Of a stretch of 64,000 bases of DNA, positions 44,870 to 53,415 are shown one piece after another. The notes beneath the pieces are model-generated. The model was given only the letters and a program-made list of their open reading frames with translations. It ran no database searches and was not told the origin of the DNA. Location of the stretch: the NCBI RefSeq assembly GCF_030291075.1, contig NZ_CP127407.1, positions 3,904,001 through 3,968,000 of the forward strand, written 5' to 3'. Positions within the stretch are counted from its first letter, which is position 1; each line of letters opens with the position of its first letter. The DNA is from Stenotrophomonas sp. 57. Its GTDB lineage: Bacteria > Pseudomonadota > Gammaproteobacteria > Xanthomonadales > Xanthomonadaceae. A program made the position numbers and the translations under genes.

Positions 44870-45157
44870 TCAGCCGATGACGGCGAGCACGTCGTCTTCG
44901 CGCAGGACCTTGTACTCGACGCCTTCGCTCTTGTACGAGCTGCCGGCGTACTGGCCGTAGATGACCTTGTCGCCAACCTTCAGCGACGGAGCGCGCACGC
45001 TGCCGTTGTCCAGCGGCTTGCCCGGGCCGACGGCCACGACTTCACCCTTGGTGGACTTTTCCTTGGCCGAATCCGGAATGACGATGCCACCGGCGGAGAT
45101 TTCGTCGGCTTCGATCGGCTTGACCACAACGCGGTCGTGCAGCGGCTTGATGCTCAT
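44870..45157 (-). CDS. groES: Co-chaperonin GroES (Hsp10)
   Basis: A 95-residue lid protein of the GroEL ring. '[19 protein letters not shown]' is the conserved start, '[24 protein letters not shown]' includes the mobile loop, and '[14 protein letters not shown]' the conserved barrel strand. First gene of the groES-groEL operon, with CIRCE and a sigma-32-like promoter upstream. Confidence 0.99.
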   Translation of the reverse strand: MSIKPLHDRVVVKPIEADEISAGGIVIPDSAKEKSTKGEVVAVGPGKPLDNGSVRAPSLKVGDKVIYGQYAGSSYKSEGVEYKVLREDDVLAVIG

Positions 45158-45203
45158 GAGAGACCTCTTAAGTTATTGATTGGTCTAAAAAAGTCCGGCG
45201 ATG

Positions 45204-45230
45204 TTAGCAGTCGCACCAGGCGAGTGCCAG
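45204..45230. promoter_or_regulatory. CIRCE element (HrcA operator)
   Basis: TTAGCAGTC - 9 bp - GAGTGCCAG compared with the consensus TTAGCACTC-N9-GAGTGCTAA: one mismatch in the first arm and two in the second, correct spacing. It lies 47 nt upstream of groES, where HrcA would repress transcription. Confidence 0.8.
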
Positions 45231-45271
45231 CAACGCGCGTGAAAAAGCCCGACAAGTCGGGAGCACGACAG

Positions 45272-45299
45272 AGATGGAGACCTCCACAGGCCTTTCAAG
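45272..45299 (-). promoter_or_regulatory. Sigma-32-like heat-shock promoter of groES
   Basis: On the minus strand CTTGAA (45299-45294) and CTCCATCT (45279-45272) with a 14-bp spacer. The consensus is CTTGAAA-N11-16-CCCCATNT, so seven of eight -10 bases match. The CIRCE element lies downstream, in the 5' untranslated region. Confidence 0.75.
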
Positions 45300-45418
45300 G
45301 GCTGATCCCGAAATTTTTCTCCGGGCCAGGAAACCTCCCTCCCTGGGTGGACGGCTGTATAGGGATGCAGTGCGGCAAGCCAAGGGGGAAGGGGGGCCAT
45401 TTAGTGATAGATGTCCCA

Positions 45419-45436
45419 CTGTCAGATATCTGACGT
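45419..45436 (+). promoter_or_regulatory. Possible Pho box upstream of the nuclease gene
   Basis: CTGTCAG-ATAT-CTGACGT resembles the 7-4-7 direct repeat of PhoB sites (CTGTCAT), with 6/7 and 5/7 matches. The same bases also form the 14-bp palindrome at 45421-45434, so a dimeric repressor site is an alternative. Confidence 0.35.
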
Positions 45437-45507
45437 TCATTTACGACAAAGTGTCATCGGATCGGCCTTAGGCTCGGCCGCGCATTCCCAATCACAAGGA
45501 GTTGTCG

Positions 45508-47298
45508 ATGCGATTGCTGTCCCCGCTTGCCGCCGCCTGCCTGCTGGCGCTGGCCGCCGCGCCGGCCCAGGCCGAGGTCTTCATCAACGAACTGCACTAC
45601 GACGACAGCACCGCCGCCGGTGACGTCGGCGAAGCGATCGAGGTCGTCGCCACCGCCGGTGAGGATCTGTCCGGCTACCGCCTGTACCTGTACAACGGCA
45701 GCACTCCGTCGGCCGCCACGGTCTACGCCAACAACCCGGTTCCGGCCGGCAGCGCCGCCGGCTGCGGCAGCGCCACCATCGCCGTGGTCAATTACCCGAC
45801 CAACGGCATCCAAAACGGTCCGAACGACGGCATCGCCCTGGTCGATGCCAGCGGCAAGGTGGTCCAGTTCCTCAGCTACGAGGGCGCCATCACCGCCTCC
45901 GGTGGCCCTGCCGCCGGCATGACCAGCCAGAACATCCCGGTGGCCGAGACCAACAGCACGGCGCCAGGTACCTCGTTGCAGCTGACCGGCAGCGGCAGCC
46001 AGTACGCCCACTTCACCTGGGCCGAATCGGCCAGGCAGACCTTCGGCAGCTGCAACAACGGCCAGACCTTCATCGGCGGCGGCACCCCGGGCCCGAACAC
46101 GCCACCTTCGGTGTCCACCACCACCCCGGCGCAGGGCAGCAGCACCTTCCCGGCCGCCGCCGATCTGGAAGTGGTGTTCAGCGAAACCGTGAACCTGGCC
46201 AGCGGCGCGTTCGCGCTGAGCTGCGGCACTTCCGGCAGCGTGCCGCTGACCTTCCCGGCCAGCGGGCGCAGCGTGAAGCTGTCCACCAACACCGCGCTGG
46301 TGGCCGGTGAGGCCTGCCGCTTCGACATCCGCGCCGCGCGCATCACCGACCTGCAGGGCGCGCATCCGGCCGCCGACAGCCGCATCGCCTTCACCGTGGC
46401 CAGCACCGGCGGCAATCCGGACCCGGGCAACCCGGGCGTGCCGGCCGGCTACTACTCGAAGGTGAACACCTCCAGCCCCAGCCAGCTGCGCTGCTCGCTG
46501 CACGCCACCATCAAGGGCCACACCGCCTATCCGTACAGCGGCTCGGGCACCAGCACCTGGACCATCCTGGAGATTGCCGACGAGGACCCTAACAACCCGA
46601 ACCGCATCCTCGACGCGTATCGCAACCGCAGCTATGCCAAGGTCACCGATCGCGCCGGCAGCGGCAGTGGCCTGAAGTACAACCGCGAACACACCTGGCC
46701 GAACTCGCTGGGCTTCGCCAGCACCACCGGCGACAAGGGCCTGCCGTACGCGCCGTACACCGACACCCACATGCTGTACCTGACCGATGCACAGTGGAAT
46801 GCCGACCGTGGCAACAAGCCGTTCGCCAAGTGCGACGCCAGCTGCGGCGAGCGCGCCACCGAAGCCAACACCGGCCAGGGCGGCGGCAGCGGTGGCTATC
46901 CGGGCAATTCCAACTGGGTGCGCACGCCGGACGGCAACACCGGCACGTTCGAGGTGTGGGGCAAGCGCAAGGGCGACATGGCGCGTGCGGTGATGTACAT
47001 GGCCATCCGCTATGAAGGCGGCAAGGATGCGGCCACCGGCCAGTCCGAGCCGGACCTGGAGCTGACCGACGACCGCAGCAAGATCGTCAAGACCAGCAGC
47101 TCGCCGGCCTATATGGGCCTGCTGTCCACGCTGATCGACTGGCACCTGTCCGACCCGCCGGATGACGCCGAACGTGCGCGCAATGACGTGATCTACAGCT
47201 TCCAGGGCAACCGCAATCCGTTCATCGACCACCCCGAGTGGGCGACCCCGGGCCTGTTCACCTCGGCCAGGCCGGCGACCTGCCAGCTGGCCAACTGA
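45508..47298 (+). CDS. Secreted nuclease: lamin-tail + Ig-like + endonuclease I domains
   Basis: A 596-residue exported protein. A signal peptide covers residues 1-22. Residues about 23-190 form a lamin-tail-like (LTD) domain ('VFINELHYDDSTAAGDVGEAIEVV'). Residues about 210-310 are an SbsA-like Ig domain ('STTTPAQGSSTFPAAADLEVVFSETVN'). Residues about 320-590 are an endonuclease I / NucM nuclease with the signature 'YNREHTWPNSLGF', whose His and Asn coordinate metal and catalyse cleavage. 'DTHMLYLTDAQWNADRGNKPF' is also conserved. ATG 45508 has AAGGAG 6 nt upstream. It probably degrades extracellular DNA for phosphate or matrix turnover. Confidence 0.92.
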   Translation: MRLLSPLAAACLLALAAAPAQAEVFINELHYDDSTAAGDVGEAIEVVATAGEDLSGYRLYLYNGSTPSAATVYANNPVPAGSAAGCGSATIAVVNYPTNGIQNGPNDGIALVDASGKVVQFLSYEGAITASGGPAAGMTSQNIPVAETNSTAPGTSLQLTGSGSQYAHFTWAESARQTFGSCNNGQTFIGGGTPGPNTPPSVSTTTPAQGSSTFPAAADLEVVFSETVNLASGAFALSCGTSGSVPLTFPASGRSVKLSTNTALVAGEACRFDIRAARITDLQGAHPAADSRIAFTVASTGGNPDPGNPGVPAGYYSKVNTSSPSQLRCSLHATIKGHTAYPYSGSGTSTWTILEIADEDPNNPNRILDAYRNRSYAKVTDRAGSGSGLKYNREHTWPNSLGFASTTGDKGLPYAPYTDTHMLYLTDAQWNADRGNKPFAKCDASCGERATEANTGQGGGSGGYPGNSNWVRTPDGNTGTFEVWGKRKGDMARAVMYMAIRYEGGKDAATGQSEPDLELTDDRSKIVKTSSSPAYMGLLSTLIDWHLSDPPDDAERARNDVIYSFQGNRNPFIDHPEWATPGLFTSARPATCQLAN

Positions 47299-47366
47299 CC
47301 GCGCAACGCAGCGGTCCACTGCCGCCGCCGGGTCCTGACCCGGCGGCGGCCCTATACTCGACGGCC

Positions 47367-47705
47367 ATGTCGACCGTCGATCCCGTCCTGCTGCTGTTGA
47401 CCACCTGCCCGGACCGGGCCAGTGCCGAGCGCATCGCGCACGCACTGGTCGGCGAGCGCCTGGCCGCGTGCGTGACCCGCCTGGAGGGCGCACAGTCGAC
47501 CTATCGCTGGCAGGGCGAGGTGACCACCGACGCCGAGCTGCAGCTGCTGGTGAAGACCACCGCAAGCCGCGTCGATGACGCGATTGCCCGGATCGTCGAA
47601 CTGCATCCGTATGAACTCCCGGAGTGCATCGCGGTCGAAACCCGGGCCGGCCTGCCGGCGTATCTGGATTGGATCCGGGCACAGACCCGGGAGGAAGCTG
47701 ATTGA
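47367..47705 (+). CDS. cutA: Divalent-cation tolerance protein CutA
   Basis: A 112-residue ferredoxin-like trimeric protein. 'LLLTTCPDRASAERIAHALVGERLAACV' and 'YRWQGEVTTDAELQLLVKTT' and 'LHPYELPECIAVETRAGLPAYLDWI' cover the complete CutA domain, including the signature 'HPYELPE'. Its link to copper tolerance in E. coli is debated. The TGA stop overlaps the TTG start of dsbD (TTGA, 47702-47705), so both are one operon, an arrangement common in this group. Confidence 0.95.
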   Translation: MSTVDPVLLLLTTCPDRASAERIAHALVGERLAACVTRLEGAQSTYRWQGEVTTDAELQLLVKTTASRVDDAIARIVELHPYELPECIAVETRAGLPAYLDWIRAQTREEAD

Positions 47706-50074
47706 AGACTCTGTTTGCGCGTGGCGCCGCCCTGTGCGCTCTGTTGTGGTTCTCGCTGCCAGCGTCCGCGCTGGATGAGAAGGACCTGCTGCCGGTGGAC
47801 CAGGCGTTCGCGCTGACCGCCACTGCCCCCGAGCGCGGCCAGGTGCAACTGCAGTTCACGATCGCACCCGGCTACTACCTGTATCGCCACCGCACCAGCG
47901 TCAAGGCCGATCCGGCGTTCAATGCCGGCGCGCTGCAGATGCCCAAGGGTGACAGGCACCACGATGATTTCTTCGGCGAAGTCGAAACCTATCGCGAACG
48001 CCTGCAGGCCACCCTGCCCGGCACGCCGACCGACGCCGCCGGCACCATCAGCCTGGAAGTGCGTTACCAGGGCTGCGCCGATGCCGGTGTCTGCTATCCA
48101 CCGCAGAAGCGCGTGGTTCAGGTCACCCTGCCCGGTGGCGGTGCCCAGGCCGCGGCTCCGGCCACGCGTGCCGGCGCCACCAGCCCGTTCAACAACCCGC
48201 TGGCCGGTGCCGGCAACAGCGGCGGGCTGCGCCTGCCGGGTGCCGCCAGCAACAGCCAGGCGCTGCCGCTTCCGTCCGAGCAGGCATTCGGCTTCGATGC
48301 CATCGCCAGCGACGGCAACACCCTGCTGCTGCGCTTCAGCCCGGCGCCGGGCTACTACCTGTATCGCGACCGCACCTCGCTGAAGCTGGAAGGCAGCACC
48401 GGCGTGCAGGCCGGCACGCCGCGCTGGCCGGCTGCGCAGTCGCATCGTGATGAACACTTCGGTGATGTCTCGGTCTACTTCAACCAGGTGGAAGTACCAC
48501 TGCCGCTGCGTCGTTCCGCTGCCGACGCGGTTGACGGCACCCTGCTGGTGACCTTCCAGGGCTGCCAGACCGATGGCATCTGCTACCCGCCGATGACCCG
48601 CCGGGTGAAGCTGTCGATCCCCGCCGGCAAGGTCAGCGCCAGCGCCGACCAGGCACCGCCGCGTAACGAGGTGATCAGCCCGTTGGCTGCGGCGCCACGC
48701 GAAGGCGCCAACGGCGCCCCCCTGCGCCTGATGCCGACGGTGCCCAATACGGATGCGACCACCCCGGCCGTTGCAGGCGCCGGAAGCGGTAATGAATTCG
48801 CCGCCGATGCGCAGGGTGACAACGCACTGCGTACGCGCCCGCCGGCAACCACGCCGAACCCGGACCGCTCGTTCGTGTGGGTGCTGTTGTTGGCCTTGGC
48901 CGGTGGCCTGGTATTGAACCTGATGCCGTGCGTGCTGCCGATCCTGTCGCTGAAGGTGCTGAGCCTGGCGCAGAGCGGCGAGAGCCCGCAGCGCGCGCGC
49001 AGCCACGCGCTCTGGTACACGCTGGGCGTGCTGGTCGCCTTCGCGGTGATCGGCGCCTTGATGGTCGGCCTGCGCGCAATCGGCAACGCCGTCGGCATCG
49101 GCTTCCAGCTGCAGCATCCGGGTGTGGTGGCTGCGCTGGCCTACATCATGTTCGCGGTGGGCCTGAGCCTGTCCGGTGTGTTCACCCTCGGCGGCGGCAT
49201 CGGCAATCTTGGCCAGTCGCTGGCCAGCCGCAGCGGCCCGGCCGGTGACTTCTTCACCGGTGCACTGGCCTGCGTGGTCGGCAGTGCCTGCGTCGGCCCG
49301 TTCATGGGTGGCGCGATCGCCTACGCCTTCATTGCCCCGCCGCTGAAGGCGATGACCGTCTTCCTGTTCCTCGGCCTGGGCCTGGCGCTGCCGTTCCTGC
49401 TGATCGGCTTCGTGCCGGCGCTGGCGCGCCGCCTGCCCAAGCCGGGCCCGTGGATGGAAACGCTCAAGCACGTGCTGGCCTTCCCGATGTACGCCACCGC
49501 GCTGTGGCTGCTGTGGGTGCTGGGCAAGCAGCGTGGCGTGGATGGCATGGCGCTGGTGCTGGGTGGCCTGCTGCTGCTCGCCTTCGGCCTGTGGCTGTTC
49601 GAGCGCAACCGCTGGACCGGCTCCCGTGCAGTGACCCTGCTCGGCGTGCTGCTGGCGATCGGCGCGCTGGTGCCTGCCTGGGGCGTGACCCAGCTGGCAC
49701 CGCCGGCACGCGCCGCACAGGCGGCCAGCGACAACGTGGTGGAGTACTCGCCGCAACTGCTTGACCGCCTGCGCGCCGACAACCGCGTGGTGTTCGTCAA
49801 CATGACCGCCGACTGGTGCGTGAGCTGCAAGGCCAACGAGCGCGCCGTGCTGTCGCGCCCGGAGTTCAAGGACCTGCTCAAGCGCACCAATGCGGTGTAC
49901 ATGCGCGGTGACTACACCAACGTCGATCCGCAGATCACCACCTTCCTGGAAGAGCACAAGGCGGTGGGTGTGCCGTTGTACGTGGTGTACGGCCCCGGCG
50001 CACCGCCGACCGTGCTGCCGACCCTGCTGACCCAGGCGGTGGTGGAGGAAGCGCTGTTGCGCACCGCACGATGA
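47702..50074 (+). CDS. dsbD: Thiol:disulfide interchange protein DsbD with duplicated N-terminal domain
   Basis: A 790-residue inner-membrane protein that carries electrons from cytoplasmic thioredoxin to periplasmic oxidised proteins. The usual DsbD has one N-terminal alpha domain; here there are two. The first (about 25-145) has 'YQGCADAGVCYPP' and the second (about 195-310) has 'FQGCQTDGICYPP', so both keep the reactive cysteine pair. A transmembrane domain of about eight helices follows with 'NLMPCVLPILSLKV' and 'ACVVGSACVGPF'. A C-terminal thioredoxin domain carries 'DWCVSCKANE' (near residue 704). It starts with TTG overlapping cutA. The family length is about 565-600 residues, so the extra domain explains the size. 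Confidence 0.95.
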   Translation: MKTLFARGAALCALLWFSLPASALDEKDLLPVDQAFALTATAPERGQVQLQFTIAPGYYLYRHRTSVKADPAFNAGALQMPKGDRHHDDFFGEVETYRERLQATLPGTPTDAAGTISLEVRYQGCADAGVCYPPQKRVVQVTLPGGGAQAAAPATRAGATSPFNNPLAGAGNSGGLRLPGAASNSQALPLPSEQAFGFDAIASDGNTLLLRFSPAPGYYLYRDRTSLKLEGSTGVQAGTPRWPAAQSHRDEHFGDVSVYFNQVEVPLPLRRSAADAVDGTLLVTFQGCQTDGICYPPMTRRVKLSIPAGKVSASADQAPPRNEVISPLAAAPREGANGAPLRLMPTVPNTDATTPAVAGAGSGNEFAADAQGDNALRTRPPATTPNPDRSFVWVLLLALAGGLVLNLMPCVLPILSLKVLSLAQSGESPQRARSHALWYTLGVLVAFAVIGALMVGLRAIGNAVGIGFQLQHPGVVAALAYIMFAVGLSLSGVFTLGGGIGNLGQSLASRSGPAGDFFTGALACVVGSACVGPFMGGAIAYAFIAPPLKAMTVFLFLGLGLALPFLLIGFVPALARRLPKPGPWMETLKHVLAFPMYATALWLLWVLGKQRGVDGMALVLGGLLLLAFGLWLFERNRWTGSRAVTLLGVLLAIGALVPAWGVTQLAPPARAAQAASDNVVEYSPQLLDRLRADNRVVFVNMTADWCVSCKANERAVLSRPEFKDLLKRTNAVYMRGDYTNVDPQITTFLEEHKAVGVPLYVVYGPGAPPTVLPTLLTQAVVEEALLRTAR

Positions 50075-50634
50075 AGTGGCAACGGCCAGCGCTGCTGTGG
50101 ACAGCGGTGCTGGCCGCCGGCCTCGGCCTGTGGGCTGGGCATCGGCTGGCACCGGCGCCAGCTGTACCGGCTGCTTCGCCAGATGCGTCCGCAGCGGCTC
50201 CCGCGGCGCCGGCCCTGCAGGTGGGTGACCCGCTGCCGGCACTTTCACTGCCCGACCTCGAGGGCCAACCGCTGGACCTGCGCCAGCGCTTCGCCGGCCG
50301 CCCGCTGCTGGTCAACGTCTGGGCCAGCTGGTGCGCACCCTGCGTGGAAGAAATGCCCGAACTGGCGCGTTTCGCACATGTCCAGGACGAGGACGGTGTG
50401 CAGGTGTTGGGCCTGGCGCTGGATACCCCGGAGGACGTGCGCCGTTTCCTGCAGCAGGTGCCGGTGGATTACCCGATCGTGATCGAGACACCGGGCCCGC
50501 GCGACGCGAGCGTGCAGCTGGGCAACGCGCAGGGCCTGCTGCCCTACAGCGTGCTGTTCGATGCACAGGGGCGGATGGTCAAGGCGAAGCTGGGGCCGTT
50601 CGCCCACGGTGAGATCGAACGCTGGGTGAAGTGA
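50071..50634 (+). CDS. TlpA-like thiol-disulfide oxidoreductase
   Basis: A 187-residue periplasmic thioredoxin-fold protein. One N-terminal membrane helix (about residues 7-24) and an Ala/Pro linker precede the thioredoxin domain, whose active site is 'NVWASWCAPCVEEMPEL' (CxxC at about 93-96). 'YSVLFDAQGRMV' contains the cis-Pro region upstream as 'GLLPYS'. It overlaps dsbD by 4 nt (ATGA), so DsbD probably keeps it reduced. Confidence 0.93.
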   Translation: MKWQRPALLWTAVLAAGLGLWAGHRLAPAPAVPAASPDASAAAPAAPALQVGDPLPALSLPDLEGQPLDLRQRFAGRPLLVNVWASWCAPCVEEMPELARFAHVQDEDGVQVLGLALDTPEDVRRFLQQVPVDYPIVIETPGPRDASVQLGNAQGLLPYSVLFDAQGRMVKAKLGPFAHGEIERWVK

Positions 50635-50704
50635 GGGTTCGGCCGGGCGGCGCCCGGCCGATACCCCTGCTTGACCGCAGGCAGGGCGCCCCGGACAATT
50701 CCGC

Positions 50705-50721
50705 GACTAATTCTCATTTGC
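50705..50721 (+). promoter_or_regulatory. Possible Fur box
   Basis: GACTAATTCTCATTTGC. The complement reads AATGAGAATTA, matching the core of the Fur site (ATGAGAATNATTCTCAT half). It lies about 50 nt upstream of the PepSY-flavin reductase gene, whose family acts in iron uptake. Confidence 0.55.
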
Positions 50722-50767
50722 TGTTGCGCAGGATGCGGGCGGCAGCCGTCCGGGCCCCTCTCCTTCG

Positions 50768-53290
50768 ATGTTCAAGAACGTCCTGTTCCAACTGCACTGG
50801 CTGCTGGGCATCACTGCCGGTGCTGTCCTGGCCGTGATGGGCCTCAGCGGCGCCGTGCTGTCCTTCGAGGACGAGCTGCTGCGTGCCGCCAACCCCGGCT
50901 TCGCCGAAATTGCCGAACACCATTCCGAAGGCCAGCATCCGCTGGCGCTCACGGAACTGGTGCCGCTGCTGCAGGCAGGCAGCGAGCGCCCCCTGCAACG
51001 CCTGCGCATCGATGCCACCGGACAGCGACCGTCAGTGGCACGTTTCGTCGGCGGCAAAGAACACTGGGTGTATTTCGACCCCTACAGCGGTGAGCGCTTC
51101 AGCGCCTTGCGCGGACAGGCCTTCTTCGATTTCGTCGAAGACCTGCATCGCCACCTCGCCGCAGGCGAGCGCGGCAAATGGATCACCGGCAGCTGTGCGA
51201 TCGCCCTGCTGTTCTTCACCCTGTCCGGTCTGTATCTGCGCTGGCCGCGGCGCTGGTGGCACTGGCGCAGCTGGTTGGCGGTGGAGTGGAAACGCAGCGG
51301 CCGCGGGTTTCTGTGGAGCCTGCACTCGGTGGTCGGCACCTGGGTACTGCTGATCTACCTGATGAGCGCACTGACCGGCCTGTGGTGGTCGTTTGACTGG
51401 TACCGCAGCGCCGCCAACATCCTGCTGGGCGTCGCGCCGGCGGCCAAGCACAAGGTGGCCACCGACGCGACGCTGGACCTGCGCCGCGTCGAAACCACCT
51501 TGTACGCGCTGCCCGGCGTGCGTACCGGCTTCATCGACCTGCGCCTGCCGGAAAAGCCCGGCCAGGCGCTCAACGTGCGGGTGATGGCCGGTGATCCGTC
51601 GCAGCGTGGCGGCCACCATGACCGTGCACACGACCTGCTGCAGCTGGATCCGGCCAGCGGAGCGATCCTTGATTCACGCCCCTACGCGCGACAGGGCGCC
51701 GGCGCACAGCTGGCCACCAGCGTGTTCGCATTGCACTCGGGCAGCTACTTCAGCACACCCGGCCGCGTGGTGGTGATGCTCAGCAGCCTGGGCATGAGCC
51801 TGTTCTTCATCACTGGCTGGATGCTGTACCTGGACCGTCGCCGCAGCCAGCGCGTTGCGCGCGGGCTGCGCCAGTCGCTGCCGACTGCCGCCGCCGATGA
51901 TGGCCGCGCGCCTTGGCTGCTCGTGCATGCCAGCCAGAGCGGGCTGGCCGAACAGCTGGCCTGGCGTGCGGCCGCGCAGCTGCAGGCCGCTGGCCATGCC
52001 GTGCAGGTACTGCCATTGGCCCGGGTCGATGCCACGCAGCTCGCGCGCACTACGCAGGCTTTGTTCGTGCTGAGCACCTTTGGCGATGGCGAACCTCCGG
52101 ATGCGGCGCGGGGCGCTGCGCGACGGCTGCTGGCACAAGCGCCCGATCTGTCGGGCCTGCAGTTCGGCCTGCTCGCCCTCGGTGACCGCCAGTACCCGCA
52201 CTACTGCGGTTTTGGCCGCCAGGTCGATGGCTGGCTGCAGGGCAACGGTGCGCGTGCACTGTTCGAGCGCATCGATGTCGATGCCGCTGCGGTACCGGCG
52301 CTGCGCCAGTGGCAGCAACAGCTGGGCGCTTTGACCGGCATCGCCACCGATGACAGCGTGCTGCCGCCCGCCACGCAGATGCACGAGTGGCGCCTGCTCG
52401 GCCGCGACCACCTCAACCCGGGCAGCGTCGGCGGTGCGATCTGGCGCATCCGCCTTGCGGCGCCGGCGGAGGTGCGGTGGCAGGCGGGCGACATCCTGCA
52501 TATCGCGCCCCGCCACGATGCGCGGCACGCCAGTGCGGTGCTGAAGGCACATGGACTGGACCCGCTGCAGCCACTGCTGGCCGACGGCGCAGCACGCACG
52601 CTGCTGGCCCTGGCCAGCGAACGCGAACTGCCCGATGCCGATGCTGCGCTGGCGGTACAGGATCCGTGCCTGTGGCTGGCAGGGCTGCCGATGCTGCCCG
52701 GACGCGAATATTCCATCGCCTCGTGCACCGAGGATGGCGCGGTGGAACTGGTGGTGCGGCTGGTGCACGACGACACGGGACGCGCCGGGCTCGGTTCGGG
52801 CTGGCTGTCGCTGCATGCACCGATCGGTGCCAGCATCGTCGCCCGCGTGCACCGCAATCCCGGCTTCCACCGCGTTGCGGGTGCACCGATGGTGCTGATC
52901 GGCAATGGCACCGGCATCGCCGGCCTGCGCGGCCTGCTGCGCGAAGCCGCACACGCCGGCGAGCAAGGACACTGGCTGCTGTTCGGCGAACGCCAGCGTG
53001 CGCACGATTTCCTGTTCGCCGACGAGATCGAGGCCTGGCAGGCCAAGGGTCATCTTGCGCGGGTGGACCTGGCGTTCTCGCGCGATGGCGACGGTGGCTA
53101 TGTACAGGATCGCCTGCGTGCGGCGGCCGATGCACTGCGCGACTGGATGCAGTGTGGTGCCGTCATCCACGTGTGCGGTTCGCTGCAGGGCATGGCCGAA
53201 GGCGTGGACCAGGTGCTGCGCGAAGCGCTGGGCGATGAAGCAGTGGAAACACTGCTGGAGAACGGCCGCTACCGCCGCGACGTGTATTGA
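50768..53290 (+). CDS. PepSY-TM / flavodoxin / NADPH reductase fusion (siderophore-iron reductase-like)
   Basis: An 840-residue inner-membrane flavoprotein. The N-terminal PepSY_TM part (about 1-365) has four helices, two near the N-terminus and in 'GKWITGSCAIALLFFTLSGLYLRW', plus 'LWSLHSVVGTWVLLIYLMSALTGLWW'. It has His residues that could bind heme. A flavodoxin domain follows (about 385-510: 'VHASQSGLAEQLAWRAAAQL', 'STFGDGEPPDAARGA', 'LALGDRQYPHYCGFG'). The C-terminal FAD/NADPH reductase (about 540-840) has 'GREYSIASC' and 'GAPMVLIGNGTGIAGLRGLL'. Such proteins are thought to reduce ferric siderophores. A Fur-like site precedes it. Confidence 0.85.
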   Translation: MFKNVLFQLHWLLGITAGAVLAVMGLSGAVLSFEDELLRAANPGFAEIAEHHSEGQHPLALTELVPLLQAGSERPLQRLRIDATGQRPSVARFVGGKEHWVYFDPYSGERFSALRGQAFFDFVEDLHRHLAAGERGKWITGSCAIALLFFTLSGLYLRWPRRWWHWRSWLAVEWKRSGRGFLWSLHSVVGTWVLLIYLMSALTGLWWSFDWYRSAANILLGVAPAAKHKVATDATLDLRRVETTLYALPGVRTGFIDLRLPEKPGQALNVRVMAGDPSQRGGHHDRAHDLLQLDPASGAILDSRPYARQGAGAQLATSVFALHSGSYFSTPGRVVVMLSSLGMSLFFITGWMLYLDRRRSQRVARGLRQSLPTAAADDGRAPWLLVHASQSGLAEQLAWRAAAQLQAAGHAVQVLPLARVDATQLARTTQALFVLSTFGDGEPPDAARGAARRLLAQAPDLSGLQFGLLALGDRQYPHYCGFGRQVDGWLQGNGARALFERIDVDAAAVPALRQWQQQLGALTGIATDDSVLPPATQMHEWRLLGRDHLNPGSVGGAIWRIRLAAPAEVRWQAGDILHIAPRHDARHASAVLKAHGLDPLQPLLADGAARTLLALASERELPDADAALAVQDPCLWLAGLPMLPGREYSIASCTEDGAVELVVRLVHDDTGRAGLGSGWLSLHAPIGASIVARVHRNPGFHRVAGAPMVLIGNGTGIAGLRGLLREAAHAGEQGHWLLFGERQRAHDFLFADEIEAWQAKGHLARVDLAFSRDGDGGYVQDRLRAAADALRDWMQCGAVIHVCGSLQGMAEGVDQVLREALGDEAVETLLENGRYRRDVY

Positions 53291-53311
53291 TTCCTGCCAG
53301 CGCGCATTGGC

Positions 53312-53385
53312 GTGAGCCGAGCATGGGCTCGGCTCTACAGCGTTTCCCGGGCCTGATGATGTAGAGCCGAGCCTGCGCTCGGCTG
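53312..53385. repeat. SMAG repeats, GAGCCGAG arm type
   Basis: GAGCCGAGCATGGGCTCGGCTCTAC (53312-53338) and GTAGAGCCGAGCCTGCGCTCGGCTG (53361-53385) in opposite orientation between convergent genes. Confidence 0.8.
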
Positions 53386-53415
53386 ATTCCCCGCCGGCCC
53401 ACAGAACAGCACCGC

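Noticed and set aside
45454..50248. Long minus-strand open frames opposite the nuclease and dsbD genes
   Set aside because: Antisense to genes with clear motifs and signal peptides; the translations are Arg/Gly/Ala-rich without domains.
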